Notes under the pieces: generated by a model | The model's database searches: none | The model's input: the letters and a program-made list of their open reading frames with translations, nothing else | What the model was told of the DNA's origin: nothing | Made by a program: the position numbers and the translations under genes | NCBI RefSeq assembly: GCF_040412425.1 | Contig: NC_089782.1 | Coordinates: 42,298,322 to 42,362,321, forward strand | DNA: 64,000 nucleotides | From: Macrobrachium rosenbergii | Taxonomy: Eukaryota > Arthropoda > Malacostraca > Decapoda > Palaemonidae | Direction of reading: 5' to 3' | In this document: positions 1-12,900 of the stretch, piece after piece | How positions within the stretch are numbered: the stretch's first letter is position 1 | Layout: the number at the start of each line of letters is the position of its first letter

Positions 1-55
1 ATATAACTACCAGGTAACCAGTATGTTCAAAAATTTATTTTATTATGAAAATAAC

Positions 56-96
56 ATTTTTAAACATCTAACTTCCCTGGTAGTTATATATATAGC
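56..96. repeat. Left inverted terminus of the first DIRS-type element
   Basis: TTTAAACATCTAACTTCC followed by a CTGGTAGTTATAT tract reappears in reverse complement at 6537-6577. The match is close to perfect over about 40 bases. Bases 1-14 also pair with 77-90, giving a potential stem at the extreme left of the window. Confidence 0.8.
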
Positions 97-179
97 TGAT
101 TGACACCTTTGGTGGAGGGTCAGAGACAGCTAACATCGTTGGAATTATAAAGTTGCAAAACAACTCTAGGTTCCTACCT

Positions 180-718
180 GTTAAGGAAGCTGACTTCAAT
201 ATTTCTCATTATGTCTGCATTCCTTAAGAGATCCAGCGATCCACCCAGGGGCTGAAAAATCTCTAGGGGCTGTCAACCGGTGTATAACCTCTATGTGACT
301 AGACCTCCTCTCAATACCGGGCGTTACCAAGGAACTTTCATCCCAATGATTGTGGAAGACTGCGCCCAATCTTCACAAACAACCATAAAATTTCAACCAT
401 TCCAAGGCAAGAACAAAAGGTATTGTTTTATGGAATTGGATTAAGGAAGCTGACTTCAATGAACTCGCCCTCATTATGTCTGCATTCCTTAAGAGATCCA
501 GCGATCCACCCAGGGGCTGAAAAATCTCTAGGGGCTGTCAACCGATTGTATAACCTCTATGTGACTAGACCTCCTCTCAATACCCTAGTTCCAGGCACTT
601 CCAAGGAACTTTCAAACCAATGAATGCAGAAGACTGCATCCAGTCTTCACAAACAACCATAAAAAAAAAAAATCTCCATCCCAAGGTAAGAAAAAAGGGT
701 ATTGGTTTATGGGATTGT
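180..718. repeat. Direct duplication (~260-bp unit) near the DIRS left end
   Basis: The block at about 182-432 (AAGGAAGCTGACTTCAAT, later ATTATGTCTGCATTCC, CACCCAGGGGCTG and TCTTCACAAACAACC) recurs at about 444-718 with small insertions and substitutions. It is a tandem duplication in the non-coding terminal part of the element, downstream of the recombinase reading frame. Confidence 0.75.
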
Positions 719-759
719 AGGGGTATTACCCTCTCCCACTAGTAGATGCTATAAACGGA

Positions 760-1930
760 CCCAGCGTATAGCAGTCTTCGTATAATGTTTGGACTCGCTT
801 TAGACAGTGATAGGTAAATACTGACTTGTTTCTCCAGAAGGTAGTGTCCAAGATACTCTGCCGGGACCTGTTCTGTTTAAGTGCTACAGAGGTTGCAACT
901 GCCCTGAACTCGTGCGTCTTTACTTTCAGAATCTTATGTCCAACTCGCTACCTTTCATATGAGCTTCTTTTATCAACTGCCTGATAAAATAAGACAGAGC
1001 ATTCTTCGACACCTGTACAGAGAGCTTTTTGACTGAGCACCAAAGCCCTTCTGAATTCCTTCTTAAGTCCTTTGTCCTGTCTGGGTAGTGCCTTAGAGCC
1101 CTTACCTGGAATAGGACTTTCTCTCTCTTCTCCCCCTGTAATGTCCGTTAGATTCGAATCTCGAACGTTCTGTGTCAGGGTTGTGATGAGTACTCATTTT
1201 TGCAAGGAATCCTAGTTGCAGTGAGCAGATTGCCTTGTCTTGTCTAAAGTCCATATTCTTGCTGAGAGCATGTATCTCACTAACTCTTTTAGCTGTGGCC
1301 AAACTGAACAAGAAAAGAGTTTTCATGGTGAGGTCCTCTTAAAAATGTTCTCTGTAAGGGATCGAGCTTACTCCCTGAGGAACCTCAGGACCACGTCTAG
1401 GTTCCATGCTGGTGAGTTCTGTACTCTCTCCTTAGCAGTTTCAAGAAACCTGAGTAGGTCCTGGAGATTCTTATTGTTTTATAGGTTCAAGTTTTTATGT
1501 CTAAAAACTGCTGCCATCATGCTCCTATAACCCTTAATGGTAGAGGTAGGAAAAAATTAAGCTTCCTCTTACGGTGTAGAAGGAAGTCCACAATTTGAGT
1601 TACAGAGGTACTGGAAGAGGACACATGGTTGCTCTTGTACCATCCTCCAAATATCTCCCACTTGGATTTGTATACCCTCATGGTGGATGACCTCCTTACT
1701 CTTTCTATAGCACCAACCGCCTCTTTCGAAAAAACCTGTAGCTCTTGTAAGTTTTTTGATAGTCTGAAGGCAGTTACTTGTAGCGCTTGGGGGTTTTGGT
1801 GATATCTTTCCAAGTGAGGTTGTTTGAGTAGACCTACCCTCTGAGGTAGGCTCCTCAGGATGTCCACTATCCATTCCAGAACCTCTGTGAAACAATCTTT
1901 TATCGGCCAGTAAAGGGCCACAATGATCAA
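760..1930 (-). pseudogene. DIRS tyrosine recombinase, broken
   Basis: Three parts in order on the minus strand. At 1930-1517 is an N-terminal SAM-like segment (AIERVRRSSTMRVYKSKW, then a Q-I-V-D-F-L stretch). At 1326-1230 is TLFLFSLATAKRVSEIHALS, the box with the first catalytic Arg of DIRS and phage-like recombinases. At about 960-780 is THEFRAVATSVAL, then a Trp and TYHCL, which fit the H-x-x-R box and the C-terminal nucleophile region. The parts are in different frames. The enzyme would integrate circular element DNA without target duplication. Confidence 0.72.
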
Positions 1931-2860
1931 TCTGGTACCCTCGTGTGAAACAAATTTTTTACAGTACCCTGTGTATTATCTTGAAAGAGGGAAATGCATA
2001 CACGTCCAAGTTGGACCAGTCCACCAGGAACGCATCTATGTATATAGCCCCGGGATCTGGTACGGGAGAGCAGTAAGTTTCCAGCCTCTTCGTTTGTGCT
2101 GTGGCGAAGAGATCTATGCAAGGACGTCCCCAAAGTCGCCACATGTTACTGCACACGTCCTGATGTAGCGTCCATTCTGTTGAGAGGACTTGATTTCTTG
2201 CTCAGAATGTTCGCCCTCACATTTTTTCTCCCCTTGGATAAAGCGGGTTACTAGTTTGATATTCTTCTCTTTTGCCCAGAGAAGAGGTTCTCTTGTTGTC
2301 TCGTATAGAGACCTGGAGTGAGTGCCCCTTTATTTGCTGATGTAGGCCAACGCTGCCGTGTTGTCGGTGTTGACCTGCACCTCTCTGTTCCCCACTGTGT
2401 TCGAACTCCCTGAGAGCTAGAAGGATTGCAGTTAGTTCCTTCTAATTGATGTTTAACTTCTCCTGCTCTCTGGTCCAGGAGCCCGAGACTTATTATTTCC
2501 CTAGTGTTGCTCCCCATACTGAGTCCGACGCGTCGGATAACAACACTAGGTCTGGGTTCCTCTAATATAGAGAAGGGACCTCCTGGAGCTTGACGGGGTC
2601 GTTCCACCACTGTAAATACGGCCTTATTGGTTCCGAAATGGGGATGCACTTGGTCTCCAGTTCTATTTCCTTGTCCCAGTTCTGATTTAGATGAAACTGT
2701 AACAGGCATAGAATTAACCTCCCAAAGGAGACAAACCGTTCCAGCGAGGAAAGGGTCCCCAGCAGACTCATCCATTCCTTCACCGAGCATGTCTGTCTAT
2801 AAAGTCCTGAAATTTTCTTAAGGCTTGTCCCGTCCTTGCAATAGACGGAAAAGCCCAAAA
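1930..2860 (-). pseudogene. DIRS RNase H and linker to recombinase, broken
   Basis: On the minus strand, LLGTLSSLERFVSFGRL and QNWDKEI (2858-2680) match the stretch between reverse transcriptase and RNase H in DIRS polyproteins. At 2156-1960, WGRPCIDLFATAQTKRL, SPVPDPGAIYIDAF, DWSN and YAFPSFKII match the conserved 'DLFAT..N....(Y)..P.P...DAF...W....FPP' linker that follows RNase H. Frames change several times. Confidence 0.7.
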
Positions 2861-2869
2861 ATCCTGACT

Positions 2870-4115
2870 CTGAATCTTCATCCTAAGGTATAGAAACTTT
2901 TGGAATGGGATCAGCTGAGATTTCTATCTGTTTATCAGTAGACCTAATTCCTTCTATACCTAAATCGTGGTCTGAAGATCCTCCAGGCAGAGTATGCGGG
3001 AAGGAGCTCTGAGGAGCCAGTCGTCTAAGTACAAGGAGATTCTGATGTTTCTCGAGTGAAGAAAAAACCTGCTACATTGGCAATCATCCTTGTGAAAATC
3101 TTTGTTAGACGCTTGATGCCAGTGCATTTTGCGTCCTGAGCTACCTCCACGTCTTGGCTTCCAATATCTTGAAGCCTGACGTCCTGACGTCCAATGCCTT
3201 GACGCTTGACGTCTTGGGTTCATTGACGCTTGTCGTCATGGTGTTTCACTCCTAGATGCTTGACGCCACTGCATCCAGCGTCTAGAGTTTCATTCACTAT
3301 GTTCAGCGTCTTAAACTTCTGGACGTCTAGAAGCTTTAGTTGGTCTATTATCCTTCTTCTCTTTGCCTGGTTGTCACGCTTGTACCAGGGAAGACAAAGT
3401 CTGCTGCATATTTTGTAGGAAAGTTATATGCGGGGCTTCCTGCTGTTGGGGACAGGTTGGGGAAGCCTCAGCTATGGCAATTATTTCCTCCTCATCGTCA
3501 ATAATGGATCGTGGAGAGGGTTCAGCAGACGAGTACCAATCCTAAGGAGGAAGAGGAGGATGTACGAAAGGCAGCACAGAGTCCGCCACGCTCTTGCAGC
3601 CTGGTATCCTGACTGAACAGGACTGTCTACGTTTGTTCTTAGTAGGAAAGCTACCTTTGGGGCTGGAAGGGAAGAGCTCCGGGCTGCTCCAGTGGCTACA
3701 ACCTGGAGTCTATGAAGTTTTATCATGACGTCCCTCAATATTGGGTAACTTGCTCTTGAGAGGTCTCGACTCCAGAGCCAGACGTCATCCCTGTCTGCTT
3801 AGGCTGAAACGAAGAGACCGAAACTGGAAAACCTTTCCCGTGGACGAACTTCAGAAAATTCTTGGAGTTCGGGTGCATGGGGATGTAAAAATACACATCC
3901 TGGAGGTCCAGTGAGGCCATCCAGTCATGCTGTCCGACCGCTGCTAGAACCGATTTTGTCGTTTCCATAGCGACCTTCGTTTATTGCACAGAAAAGTTGA
4001 GTGCAATCACGTCTAGCACCGGTCTCTAACCCCCCAAGCATTTGGGGATCAGGAATAATCGAATGTAGAATCCTGGGGAATTCGGATCTTGAACTCTCTG
4101 TCTGGTCTCCTTTTG
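2870..4115 (-). pseudogene. DIRS reverse transcriptase, broken and split by an insertion
   Basis: Minus-strand motifs in order: PNSPGFYIRLFLIPK then LGG and RPVLDV near 4090-4015, with an in-frame stop at the Trp position; DWMASLDLQDVYFYIPMHP and LKFVHGKGFPVSVSSF at 3930-3790 (motif A and the next strand); and YLDDW at 3031-3017, the catalytic motif. About 770 bases separate the last two, far more than normal. The intervening DNA (about 3130-3790) looks like gag-type repeat sequence (see findings). Confidence 0.75.
3130..3320. repeat. Second, shorter block of GACGTC/GACGCTT minisatellite units
   Basis: Units such as GCCTGACGTCCTGACGTCCA and TTGACGCTTGACGTC resemble the 5095-5590 array. The block sits between the two halves of the DIRS reverse transcriptase. 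Confidence 0.55.
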
Positions 4116-4129
4116 CAACATCATAGACA

Positions 4130-5900
4130 CTTGTTGCTATAAAGCCTTTGCCTTTGTTCTGTTGTTGCATTTGGCAGAAAAGTCTAATTGCCTTGTTACT
4201 ATAGGGTGCCTCCTCAGGCTGGACAGTCTGGCTCCTACCGTAGTCTGCAGGAGAAGAAAGGCAGGTCCTCTTTCTTCCCTGTGTAGAGCCTCTTCTCGTT
4301 GCCATTCATCTACCCGCCCTAGAGGAACCTCTATCGGAGGGCCGACCACGAAAGAGCTGAGATACCTGAAACACAGGAGCCTCAGCCTTACTCTTTTCAG
4401 CGATGAAAGTCGGTAGGACTTTTCTTGCTGTTTTAGATATTACATCTTACGTGGTTTTCTGGGCCAAGGATGAAAAGTCCTCTTTACCAAATCTTGAGAG
4501 AAGAGGTGAGAGGAAAAAAGGGATATAAATCAGTTCTGATTTTGATTGGACGTGACCCCATCAGCCAGGAAAGAGCAAAGATGGTCTCTTTTCTTCAGGA
4601 TTCCCGCTGAGAAAGATGCAGTAGATTCGTTGGAACTATCTCCGAGTCCTTTATCCATACACGACATCAGATATATGAGTTCTTTGGTGTCAGTCGTGTT
4701 GAATAATTCCATCTTCCTTCCTGGGAAGGGGCAGGTATTTTGAGGGGTGGTCCATTCTCTAGTTTGATACTAAACGCTAGACCTTGAGCTAGTTTGGTTG
4801 GAGGAAAAACAAAGGCTGTCTTTCATTGTTTCTCCTTCGAAAGTATCCATTCTTTTAAATGCTGCCCTCTTAGACGCCTTCACAAGAGTAAATTCTGAAG
4901 GCGGGAATGAGGAGCAGTCAGGATAAATTTCTCTGGAAAAAAATTTCAAAAATAGCTTCATAAGTCTTTTCAAGTCTGATGAAAGCTGATGGCCTTTTAT
5001 ATTGTCTTCATCGGAAATCTCTACAATAGGATTCACAGGAGAATGCGAGATATTATCATTCTCTTCTTCCGATTTTCCAAGACGGAAGTAGCGGCGTCTT
5101 TCAAAATATCATCTTGACGCCTGGCGTCCAGTCTCTGACGCCTGGCGTGTTGGCGTCCATTTTCTTGAAGCTAGGATGTCTTGGCGTCCAGCTTAATGAC
5201 GCCTGACATCCTGGTGTCTAACTTCTCGACACTTGGCGTCCTGGCGTCCAGCTTCTCTCGCCTGATGTCCTGGCATCCAGCTTCGACGGCGCCCGGCGTC
5301 CTGGCGTCCAGCTTCACGCCGGCGCCCGTGACGTCCAGCCTCATGACGCTTGGCGTCCTGGAGTCAGCTTCGACACTGACGCCCTGGCATCCAGCTTCTC
5401 GGCGCCTGGCCCTGGCGTCCAGCTCGACGCCCGAAATCCTGGCGTCCAGCTTCCTGACGCCCTGGCGTCCAGCCTCTCGACGCTTGATGTCCAATTTCTT
5501 GACGCCTGACGTCCTGGCGTCCAGCTTCTCGACGCCCGACGTCCTGGCATCCAGCTTCTCGACGCTCGATGCCCTGGCGTCCAGACTTCTAACATTTGTT
5601 GTCCCGCCAAACCTAGAGGTTACTTGAGAACTGGCCGCCTGTGCGACATCGGTCAAAAGCTTCCTCCGGTTGACGTACAGCAACTGGTGGACGAAAAAAC
5701 ACTTTAACCTCGCCTTTCCTATGGCGAGGGTGAGCGTCCTGGGAAATGTCAACAGGTACGCTCGAGGGGACGACTGCTCGGTAGCTAAAGCCTCTTATCT
5801 CCATTCGTCTGTCGACTTTCCTTCTCACAGGGGTTGGTGAGCTTGGAAGAGGTCTAGGACTAGGAGCACAACAGGACCGAGCGGTCGCACCCTCCACTGC
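4130..5900 (-). pseudogene. DIRS gag-like region, degenerate
   Basis: Several overlapping minus-strand open segments (5897-5613, 5752-5171, 5036-4770, 4712-4530, 4349-4137) lie upstream of the reverse transcriptase, where DIRS elements carry their gag-like frame. There is no zinc knuckle that I can see. The 5' part includes a degenerate minisatellite that translates as repeated K-L-D-A-R units. Assignment rests mainly on position. Confidence 0.45.
5095..5590. repeat. GC-rich minisatellite within the DIRS gag-like region
   Basis: About 20 degenerate units of the form GACGCCTGGCGTCCTGGCGT plus a CCAGCTTCTC spacer, roughly 20-35 bases each. In the minus frame they read as (V)(E)KLDARTSG-like repeats. 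Composition is much more GC-rich than the surroundings. A shorter related block lies at about 3130-3320. Confidence 0.75.
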
Positions 5901-6536
5901 ACTTGCACTAACAACATATTAACACTTGTATTTTTTAGATGTCTTATTGTCGATCACATATTATCCCTGTCTTCTGAGAGGGATTTTACCTGTTGGGCCA
6001 GGGTCTGAATGGCAGCCAACAAATCATTAAGTGTTGGGTCCTTACCTGTTTCAGTAGGGGGTTCAGAGACTACCACTACGGGAGAAGGATCAATAGGATA
6101 GTTAGCAAGGGAAAAAGAATTAACTATTCCTGGTTATATCAAGAAGAGTGAGACACAGTACTCTTGGCTCTTCTGAGCCGGTCTTCCATTCCCGTCTTCA
6201 GACATACTGAGTGGGGATCCAAGGAGACTTTAGCAAGCCGCTTGCATCCCTACACACACATTTTCACACTCAATGAAGTCAGATATGTTATAAGAAAATC
6301 CAAAAGCAAACAGGCGAAAGCCAAGCCAAAGTGTACTTCACCAAAATAAGATGCGAAAAAAAACACGGGCTACGAGCGAAATTCCATCGATGTTACCGAC
6401 ACAGTGGCAAGGAAGATCTGACGAATAGTTGGAATGGTTCCAGGTACCTGGGTAGAGGGTGCACAGGTGGTTCACCTGACTACTGATCGGCGATTGCCGC
6501 GAGTTTTTGAAATTCTGCCGTGACGTCAGGGACTTA

Positions 6537-6577
6537 AGCTATATATATAACTACCAGGGAAGTTAGATGTTTAAAAA
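6537..6577. repeat. Right inverted terminus of the first DIRS-type element
   Basis: Reverse complement of 56-96, starting at the AAGCTATATATATAAC tract. It marks the upstream (5', minus strand) end of the element and its junction with oxidase intron sequence. Confidence 0.8.
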
Positions 6578-6807
6578 TACTGCATTGTTTTTAAAACCCT
6601 GCCTTAATTCATATAACTTATATGATGATTTATTTTTCAAGCCTGTAACTGGAATCCTTTCCCTAACAGTAAAATAATCATGACATATAAAGAAGACCCA
6701 TGTCCCCTGTAAGTTTATTCATAACATTTTGCAGCATTTTCTTATCTACACACTTTATTTTAACTTGGGCATTCCTGCTTTCTCCTCAATCTATACTGAT
6801 TGCTTAC

Positions 6808-6925
6808 CTTGAGGGAAGGCATACTTTCAATACAGTTTCTCCAGATTGTCTCACTATCCACAGGATCTACTTCTCTTCTCCAGTCATTGTCTTGATGAGT
6901 GCCTCCGAGAACTACTTTGTCTATA
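6808..6925 (-). CDS. DDO: Oxidase gene, exon 6
   Basis: A 118-nt exon between acceptor AATTTCCAG and donor GTAAGC. It encodes IDKVVLGGTHQDNDW, then DSETIWRNC and ESMPSLK. The V(T/V)LGG(T/I).Q..(D/N)W block is diagnostic. It ends in phase 0. No further exon is recognisable between 6807 and the DIRS-type element that starts at 6577, so the C-terminal exons should lie left of base 1. Confidence 0.9.
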
Positions 6926-9900
6926 CTGGAAATTTAATGAAAATATATAATACTTTATAGGAATCATAATTGTGCACTAGAAGTATTAAAAAGGATATTT
7001 GCCATAAAGGTAGTACTATTATCAGCTACTTTACCATAAAATTGTTTTTTTATTTAGCTCCCACAAGGATGGCCTGCCTTAACGATATACATTACCAATA
7101 CTTCATGTTGTGCTCTAAGAGCTTTTGTCATATCAATTTTATGCAAAGTAAAATCCTTGAGTTTTAGTTTTATATTCAGTCATTTGTGTGACTAAATTTT
7201 TAAGCAATTTTTTCACTGGCTGTTTGCATATGCTCTTCATTTAAAAGGATCTAAGCTTAATTTACCACTAAATACTGGAATCACTGACAAGAAGGAATTA
7301 TTATTATGAGGTGCAGTGGTTCAACAAGGGACCTGAATTAAAAGAATCATGCCTAAAAATTTTGTTTTTAAATGAAAGATGGAACAGGTGAAAGGTAAAG
7401 TTTAACAGCTAGGCTGTAAAGAATAAAATGGTACATATGACAGGTAGAAGAAAGAATGCAATGTAGTGCCAAGGGAACATTGCAAAGAACCTTTAATATC
7501 ATCTTTATGCACTGGGGATGACACAATGCAACAGGGGTGATACAATATTATAGGAATAAGGAAAAATAATAGCAATGAAGGGAAAAGCATATCTATTACA
7601 AATGTGAATTTGACTGAAATGTTCATAAATTCAAGAATTCTCCATTTATGTGATAAGAGGAACCAACATACCAGTATACTGTACAGTGACTATAAAAACT
7701 AATAATACAGTGCATGGAACTACACTACAGTACAGTATTGACTTGACAGATGCATGTGGTTTACTTAGGACTGAAGGCCATTACAGTAAAAAAATTAATA
7801 AAATTGATAAACTTCAAACCAGGTTAAAATCTTAACTAATTTTAATTAAAGCCTATTTTCCAACATGCTAGGTAAGCCTCACTATCATTTGACAACAGTA
7901 TTGAAACAAACCACTTTATAAAACAGGAATATCACTCACCCTGCACAGAAAGATGTGGAAAAAAAATTGAAAGAGTACAAGACTTGTTTAAAGCTATTTA
8001 GATACAAGAGATTACACTAGCACTTGACATGTTGCCGTGGCCGGGTGCTATGCGCCTATATGTGAAAAAAGGCTCCATCAACTTTCTTTTGACTTTAGGC
8101 TTATGTCAATTTAGTTTGTCATAAATATATACAGTAACTGCACTATGAAGGCTTTCAGTTTCAAAGCATGTTGGTGTTGCCCTGTGCTAATGATGTTACA
8201 GCATACTATGAGTTTCAATGTTTCGCTTTTTAAAGCTGTAGTGCACCATAGCCTTCAAAATTGATTGTGTGATTTATACATTACAGTATACAGAAAAGAA
8301 AATTAAAAGGCGAGCTTTTATACACTTCAGAGAAGTTCACTTTATCACCGTTTTATCAAGAAATTTTAAATACTTATATCTAATTCATGACCTCCTATTC
8401 ATAATGTGCAAAATTTAACATAGATAGACAGAACTAAGGTTAACTTGTAAAGTCAGCTCATACATAACAGAATTGCCTTGTAAAAAGAGATAAAAAAAAT
8501 AAAACAATACACAAATAAAACACTGATTATGTTATCAAATAAAGTTTACACAAGACAACTTACTTTGGCAAAATATAACAGAAGGAGTCATCTGATTCAT
8601 CAGCGAAGAATTCTTTCACCCATGGGGCATGTACCTGTGAACAGAATATATGATGTAAATTTACTTTATTTTCTTGAAAGTGGAGGAAACTCATTACTTC
8701 TTCAGATAAATGTTTTATTTTCACAGGAATTATACTACATACAAACTGTATTAACAAATAATGTTAGTGCTTTGATCCAAAACTATATTCTTAAAGCCCT
8801 ACCTGACCAAATGTGAAAGCAAAGTAACATTGTAGCTACTACCTGTAAACTACACATCTTAACATAGCACTTCCAAGAGAGTAAATCCCAGGAAGTCAAG
8901 ACAAGAGAAATTGCCAAACTACCTGACAACCATGTGCTAAAAGCTTTTCTCATGCAATGATTAGTGTCACATAGTGTACTGCATATATTCTTTATTACAT
9001 ACAAAGACAATCTGTGCTAATTCTATAAAGCATACAACTTGCAAATCATACAACTAAGGAGGCACCCTGAGTAATTCAACTTGGAGCACAAAAGAACGAG
9101 ATACAATACAAATATTTTGAAATGAATAACAATTTGGTATTCATAAAAGCTTTTAGAACTTATCTGGAGATATTTTTCCTATTTCTGTAAGTCGTGATGT
9201 ATTTACAATTCTCTTTAATGATCTCAGACTACTGCAATTTTGAAAAACTCGCCCTTTGGGGCAGTAAGAGTTGTGCCGCCATGAGAGATGGTGAATCACT
9301 GTGGACGTACCATTTATAATATTCCTGCAATCCTTACATAGCCCTTATCTGGCAACAATGAGTGTTGTGTCACAGCAAAGCTCTGAAGCCATTTCCTAAG
9401 AGCATTTGGTGACTGAATGGGGTGTGGGTCTTCAAGAAAATTCTGAACAAATGACTTGCAATCTGTAAAGTGAGCTGATTAGCTGCCAAAGAGCACAAGG
9501 GCATTTAATGTCGAATCCACACCCCGTATTGAAATGTTTGAAATACAGTGAATGGCTTGAACTTGTTACCCTGGGAAAGGGAGGGGAAAATTTTTTTATA
9601 ACTTCTTGACCAGAGAGAATGGGAAGTACCAAATGTCTTTTGTTTTTATCTATCTTACTTTTCCTAATTTCCTTTTTTCAGATTTGTTTTAGTTTACATT
9701 TTATGGGAGGCACAGGGCATTTAATAAAATCTGGAGCCAAAAAAAAACCACTGATGTAGGCTAGCGGGTTGGGTGGGTTACAATTACTTGGAAAGTAATG
9801 GAATTTTTGTACATAAGGAATGTAATTCAGTACATGATTTCATGTGCAATATCCACATGGAAAATAAGCCTCTGCATAAATGGGGCTGGCTGTATGTAAT

Positions 9901-12900
9901 TTTAAAGTATAAATTGATTGCAATTGGGTTGCAGTGAAGGTATAGTAATTGTTTACCTTACCCTCATCACTTGTCCTCGGCATGGGTACACCAAGTCATC
10001 AGGAACTAAATCCTTGGCACCCAGTCCGCTACAGTTCATGACAAGATCAGCTGTAGATGCAACCTCTTCCAGGGAACATAAGCTCCTTTTTACAAGGGTG
10101 CCACCATATTCTTCAACTTTTGCCATCAGTTTTGGGAGAAACCTGGAGGGCTCTGCTATCAAAGTAGTAAACTGATAACCAGAGCTGCAACATCAAAAAT
10201 ACATTAGTTACTTGCTCATTTTTATAGTTTATGCAAGTCAATCACATAGCTTAAAAGGTAAAGATCACAGCTGTTTATGCTTATGATTCATCATTCTAAG
10301 ATTAAGAGGCATGTCCATTTAATAAAAAAAAAAAGTGATTAGGCTCTAACAGTCATGCCTTTTCTTATGTGAAGTTCAATACCACAGTTTTATAGAAGTT
10401 TTGCTCGTGTTGTGAACAAATTAAGAAAGGAACGCCATAATCTGTAGCTGAATCAATGGAACTGCAGAAGTCCAAAATGGGCCAAATGGTATTTTGTTGA
10501 ACATGCTGACATGAGTCTCACTTTATAATTTATTTGTTATTTCTCTTATTTTACTTTATACAGTAATTTATACAACGCATTTTTTTGTTATTTCTCTTAT
10601 CTGGTTGATTCTTTACTTCTCAATTTTCCATACTATGCTGGCCCCCCTTACTGCATAAGGCCCTCGGGCTTGTAGCATTCTGCTTTTCCAACTGGGGTTG
10701 CAGCTTAGCTTTTAGTAATAACAATAATAATTCTGTAACATAAGCTCTTTCTAGTCCAGAAAGAGCTTATGATAGAATAAACAGAGCAAATTTGGACAGT
10801 GGTGAAAATTATACAGCATTTGTAAAGGTATCTGGGAGAAATAGCTGAGAATGATTAGATAAGAGGTAATGTCACAAAACAAAATATTAAGTAGCAGGGT
10901 ATGTGCAAAAAACTACGAGGAGACTTGAACTGTCCATGAAACCCATCAGTCTTTTGGGCTGGTTTGTGTCATGTGGACTGAATGAATAAACAAAAAATTG
11001 GTGAAAAGAGTGTATACTTCACATGTGTCATGATGGAGGAGGAGAGGAAAAACCTACAAAGGACTGGAGGGCTGTCATGACAAAGGTATTGGCAACAAAA
11101 AGCCTTAATATCCAGGCAGCACAAGCGTGCAAGTATGCAGATGGAGGTGAATAGCAGAGTAAGTGGGGGTGTTTCACATGCTGAAGATGAGCCTTCTTTT
11201 AGAGGTGTATGAAGCAGCTTGTGTTGTGGAAACTTACAGCATAGGGTACATTCATGATTCTGTAAAAACCTGTTAGTGACTGCTGTGTTGTTCTTTTGAA
11301 CTGGACCCACCCCTTGTTAAGGAAAAAGAAAATATCAAATATATACAAGTCTGCAGTTGCCTGACATTTGAACAACGACTCAGATAAAATCATGGTTTGT
11401 AGCAATCAGTTTCTTAAAGCAATTATATGTTCAAATGTGTATGTATCTATAAAAAAGTACTTTCCATTATCCTAACAACACTGATACAGTATTTGTTCAT
11501 TAATGATATTTCACAACATTTTATGTCCCATTCTCAAAGATGTAAAAGTGAAATAAGTTGAAGTTGACTCAGGCATAAAAATGAAATATAAAATATATAA
11601 TAAAGTTTGTAAGTAAAATATAAACATAAAAGATTACAAAGAACAAAGGTCAGGTTAGAAGTTGAAGAGTAAAGTGACATACAGGTTTTGCGGTGTTACA
11701 ACATAAAACTCACAAGTGGTACAGAGGAGTTAACCTATCCTAGGTATTCAAATGGGGAACTGCTTGATGAACAGCAGTTCACGGATGGTCATTTCCTCTT
11801 ATTCCCTAAGTACATCTTGGATTTATTCTTATTTCCAGAAATACTGTGTACAGTACTCTGGTGCAAAGATACAGACCTGTACTTATGTCCATACTTTGAA
11901 TATTCCTCTTGAGTCAGTGTTTTGTATGACATAGGGATATGACTCCATATTTCTTCAGGTAATTTGTGCTGTGATACAACTGTTCCTGGCACCAAGGAGA
12001 CACCCCAGCTCAAGCTGTCTCCAGATTTATACCATTCATTAAACAGATTCCAAGTGTCTTGACTCCATTGTCTGTAAAAATCAAAAAGTCTCAAGAAATC
12101 TTGTCATTGCTTTAACCCTGTGGAGGAATTCACAATTAACTTTAAGTTGGCATGTGCACAGAATCTGCGTAAAGAATAACAAATTATTTTAAGCTTTTAC
12201 AGTAATTATCTACTATCAGTATTAACAATTAGTCACAGAGTTAAATATCAGTAAAGTTTATCCTGAAAACCATAACAAAACAGTTCAATAACCACATTAA
12301 ACATGCAGCATATCACACAACAAAGCTCGTAAATATCCACAAAATAATAGATTCAAGAACAGTCCTGATAAAAACAACTTCGTCAAGCTCTCCATAAATG
12401 TTTCTCATTTACATTACAAAATCTTGAATATCCTTTGGGAGACCATGGAAAACCTATTCCAATACATAATGAATACTCATGGGAGAAGTCTGGTGAAAGA
12501 AGAAATTGAAGAGGATACAAAATATAAATGAGATTAAATACATGGATCTAGAGGTGACACTTGAAAAAACCCCTGCAGCTTCATGAGTAACAATTACAGA
12601 GATTGGACTGCGTCCAAGATGGAAAAGAAAAAATATGAATGGATGTATATAGAGAGGCTAAAAAATGGATGCAGCTAGGGGCCAAAGACACTGCTGCTAA
12701 CAACTTTTAGTAATGCCTCCAGTGCACTGTGTGAGGTTCACTGATAGCACTAACCCCCCTACAGGGACTTAAAGGATTGTTGGCTGCATCACTGTATAGT
12801 ACAGTGAAGGCTGCAAAAAGGATCAGGGAAACCATCTTAAAAATTTGGAAATGATGTACCCAAGAACTAGACACAAGCTATACTAAAACAGGTTTTGACG

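Larger units (their letters stand above)
56..6577 (-). mobile_element. DIRS-type tyrosine-recombinase retrotransposon, degenerate
   Basis: Read on the minus strand it runs gag-like region, reverse transcriptase, RNase H, tyrosine recombinase. This is the DIRS gene set, which replaces the integrase of LTR elements with a recombinase. Both ends carry the same ~40-base sequence in inverted orientation (56-96 and 6537-6577), as expected for DIRS inverted termini. All coding parts are broken by stops and frame changes. The window begins with 14 bases that are the inverse of 77-90, so the true left end may include more sequence. DIRS-like elements are known from decapods. Confidence 0.8.

Noticed and set aside
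5171..5752. 193-codon frame as a candidate host repeat protein
   Set aside because: Lies inside the DIRS-type element and is made of a minisatellite; better explained as degenerate gag-like sequence.
9918..10175. Plus-strand open frame of 85 codons
   Set aside because: Antisense shadow of oxidase exon 4, which has family motifs and splice borders on the minus strand.
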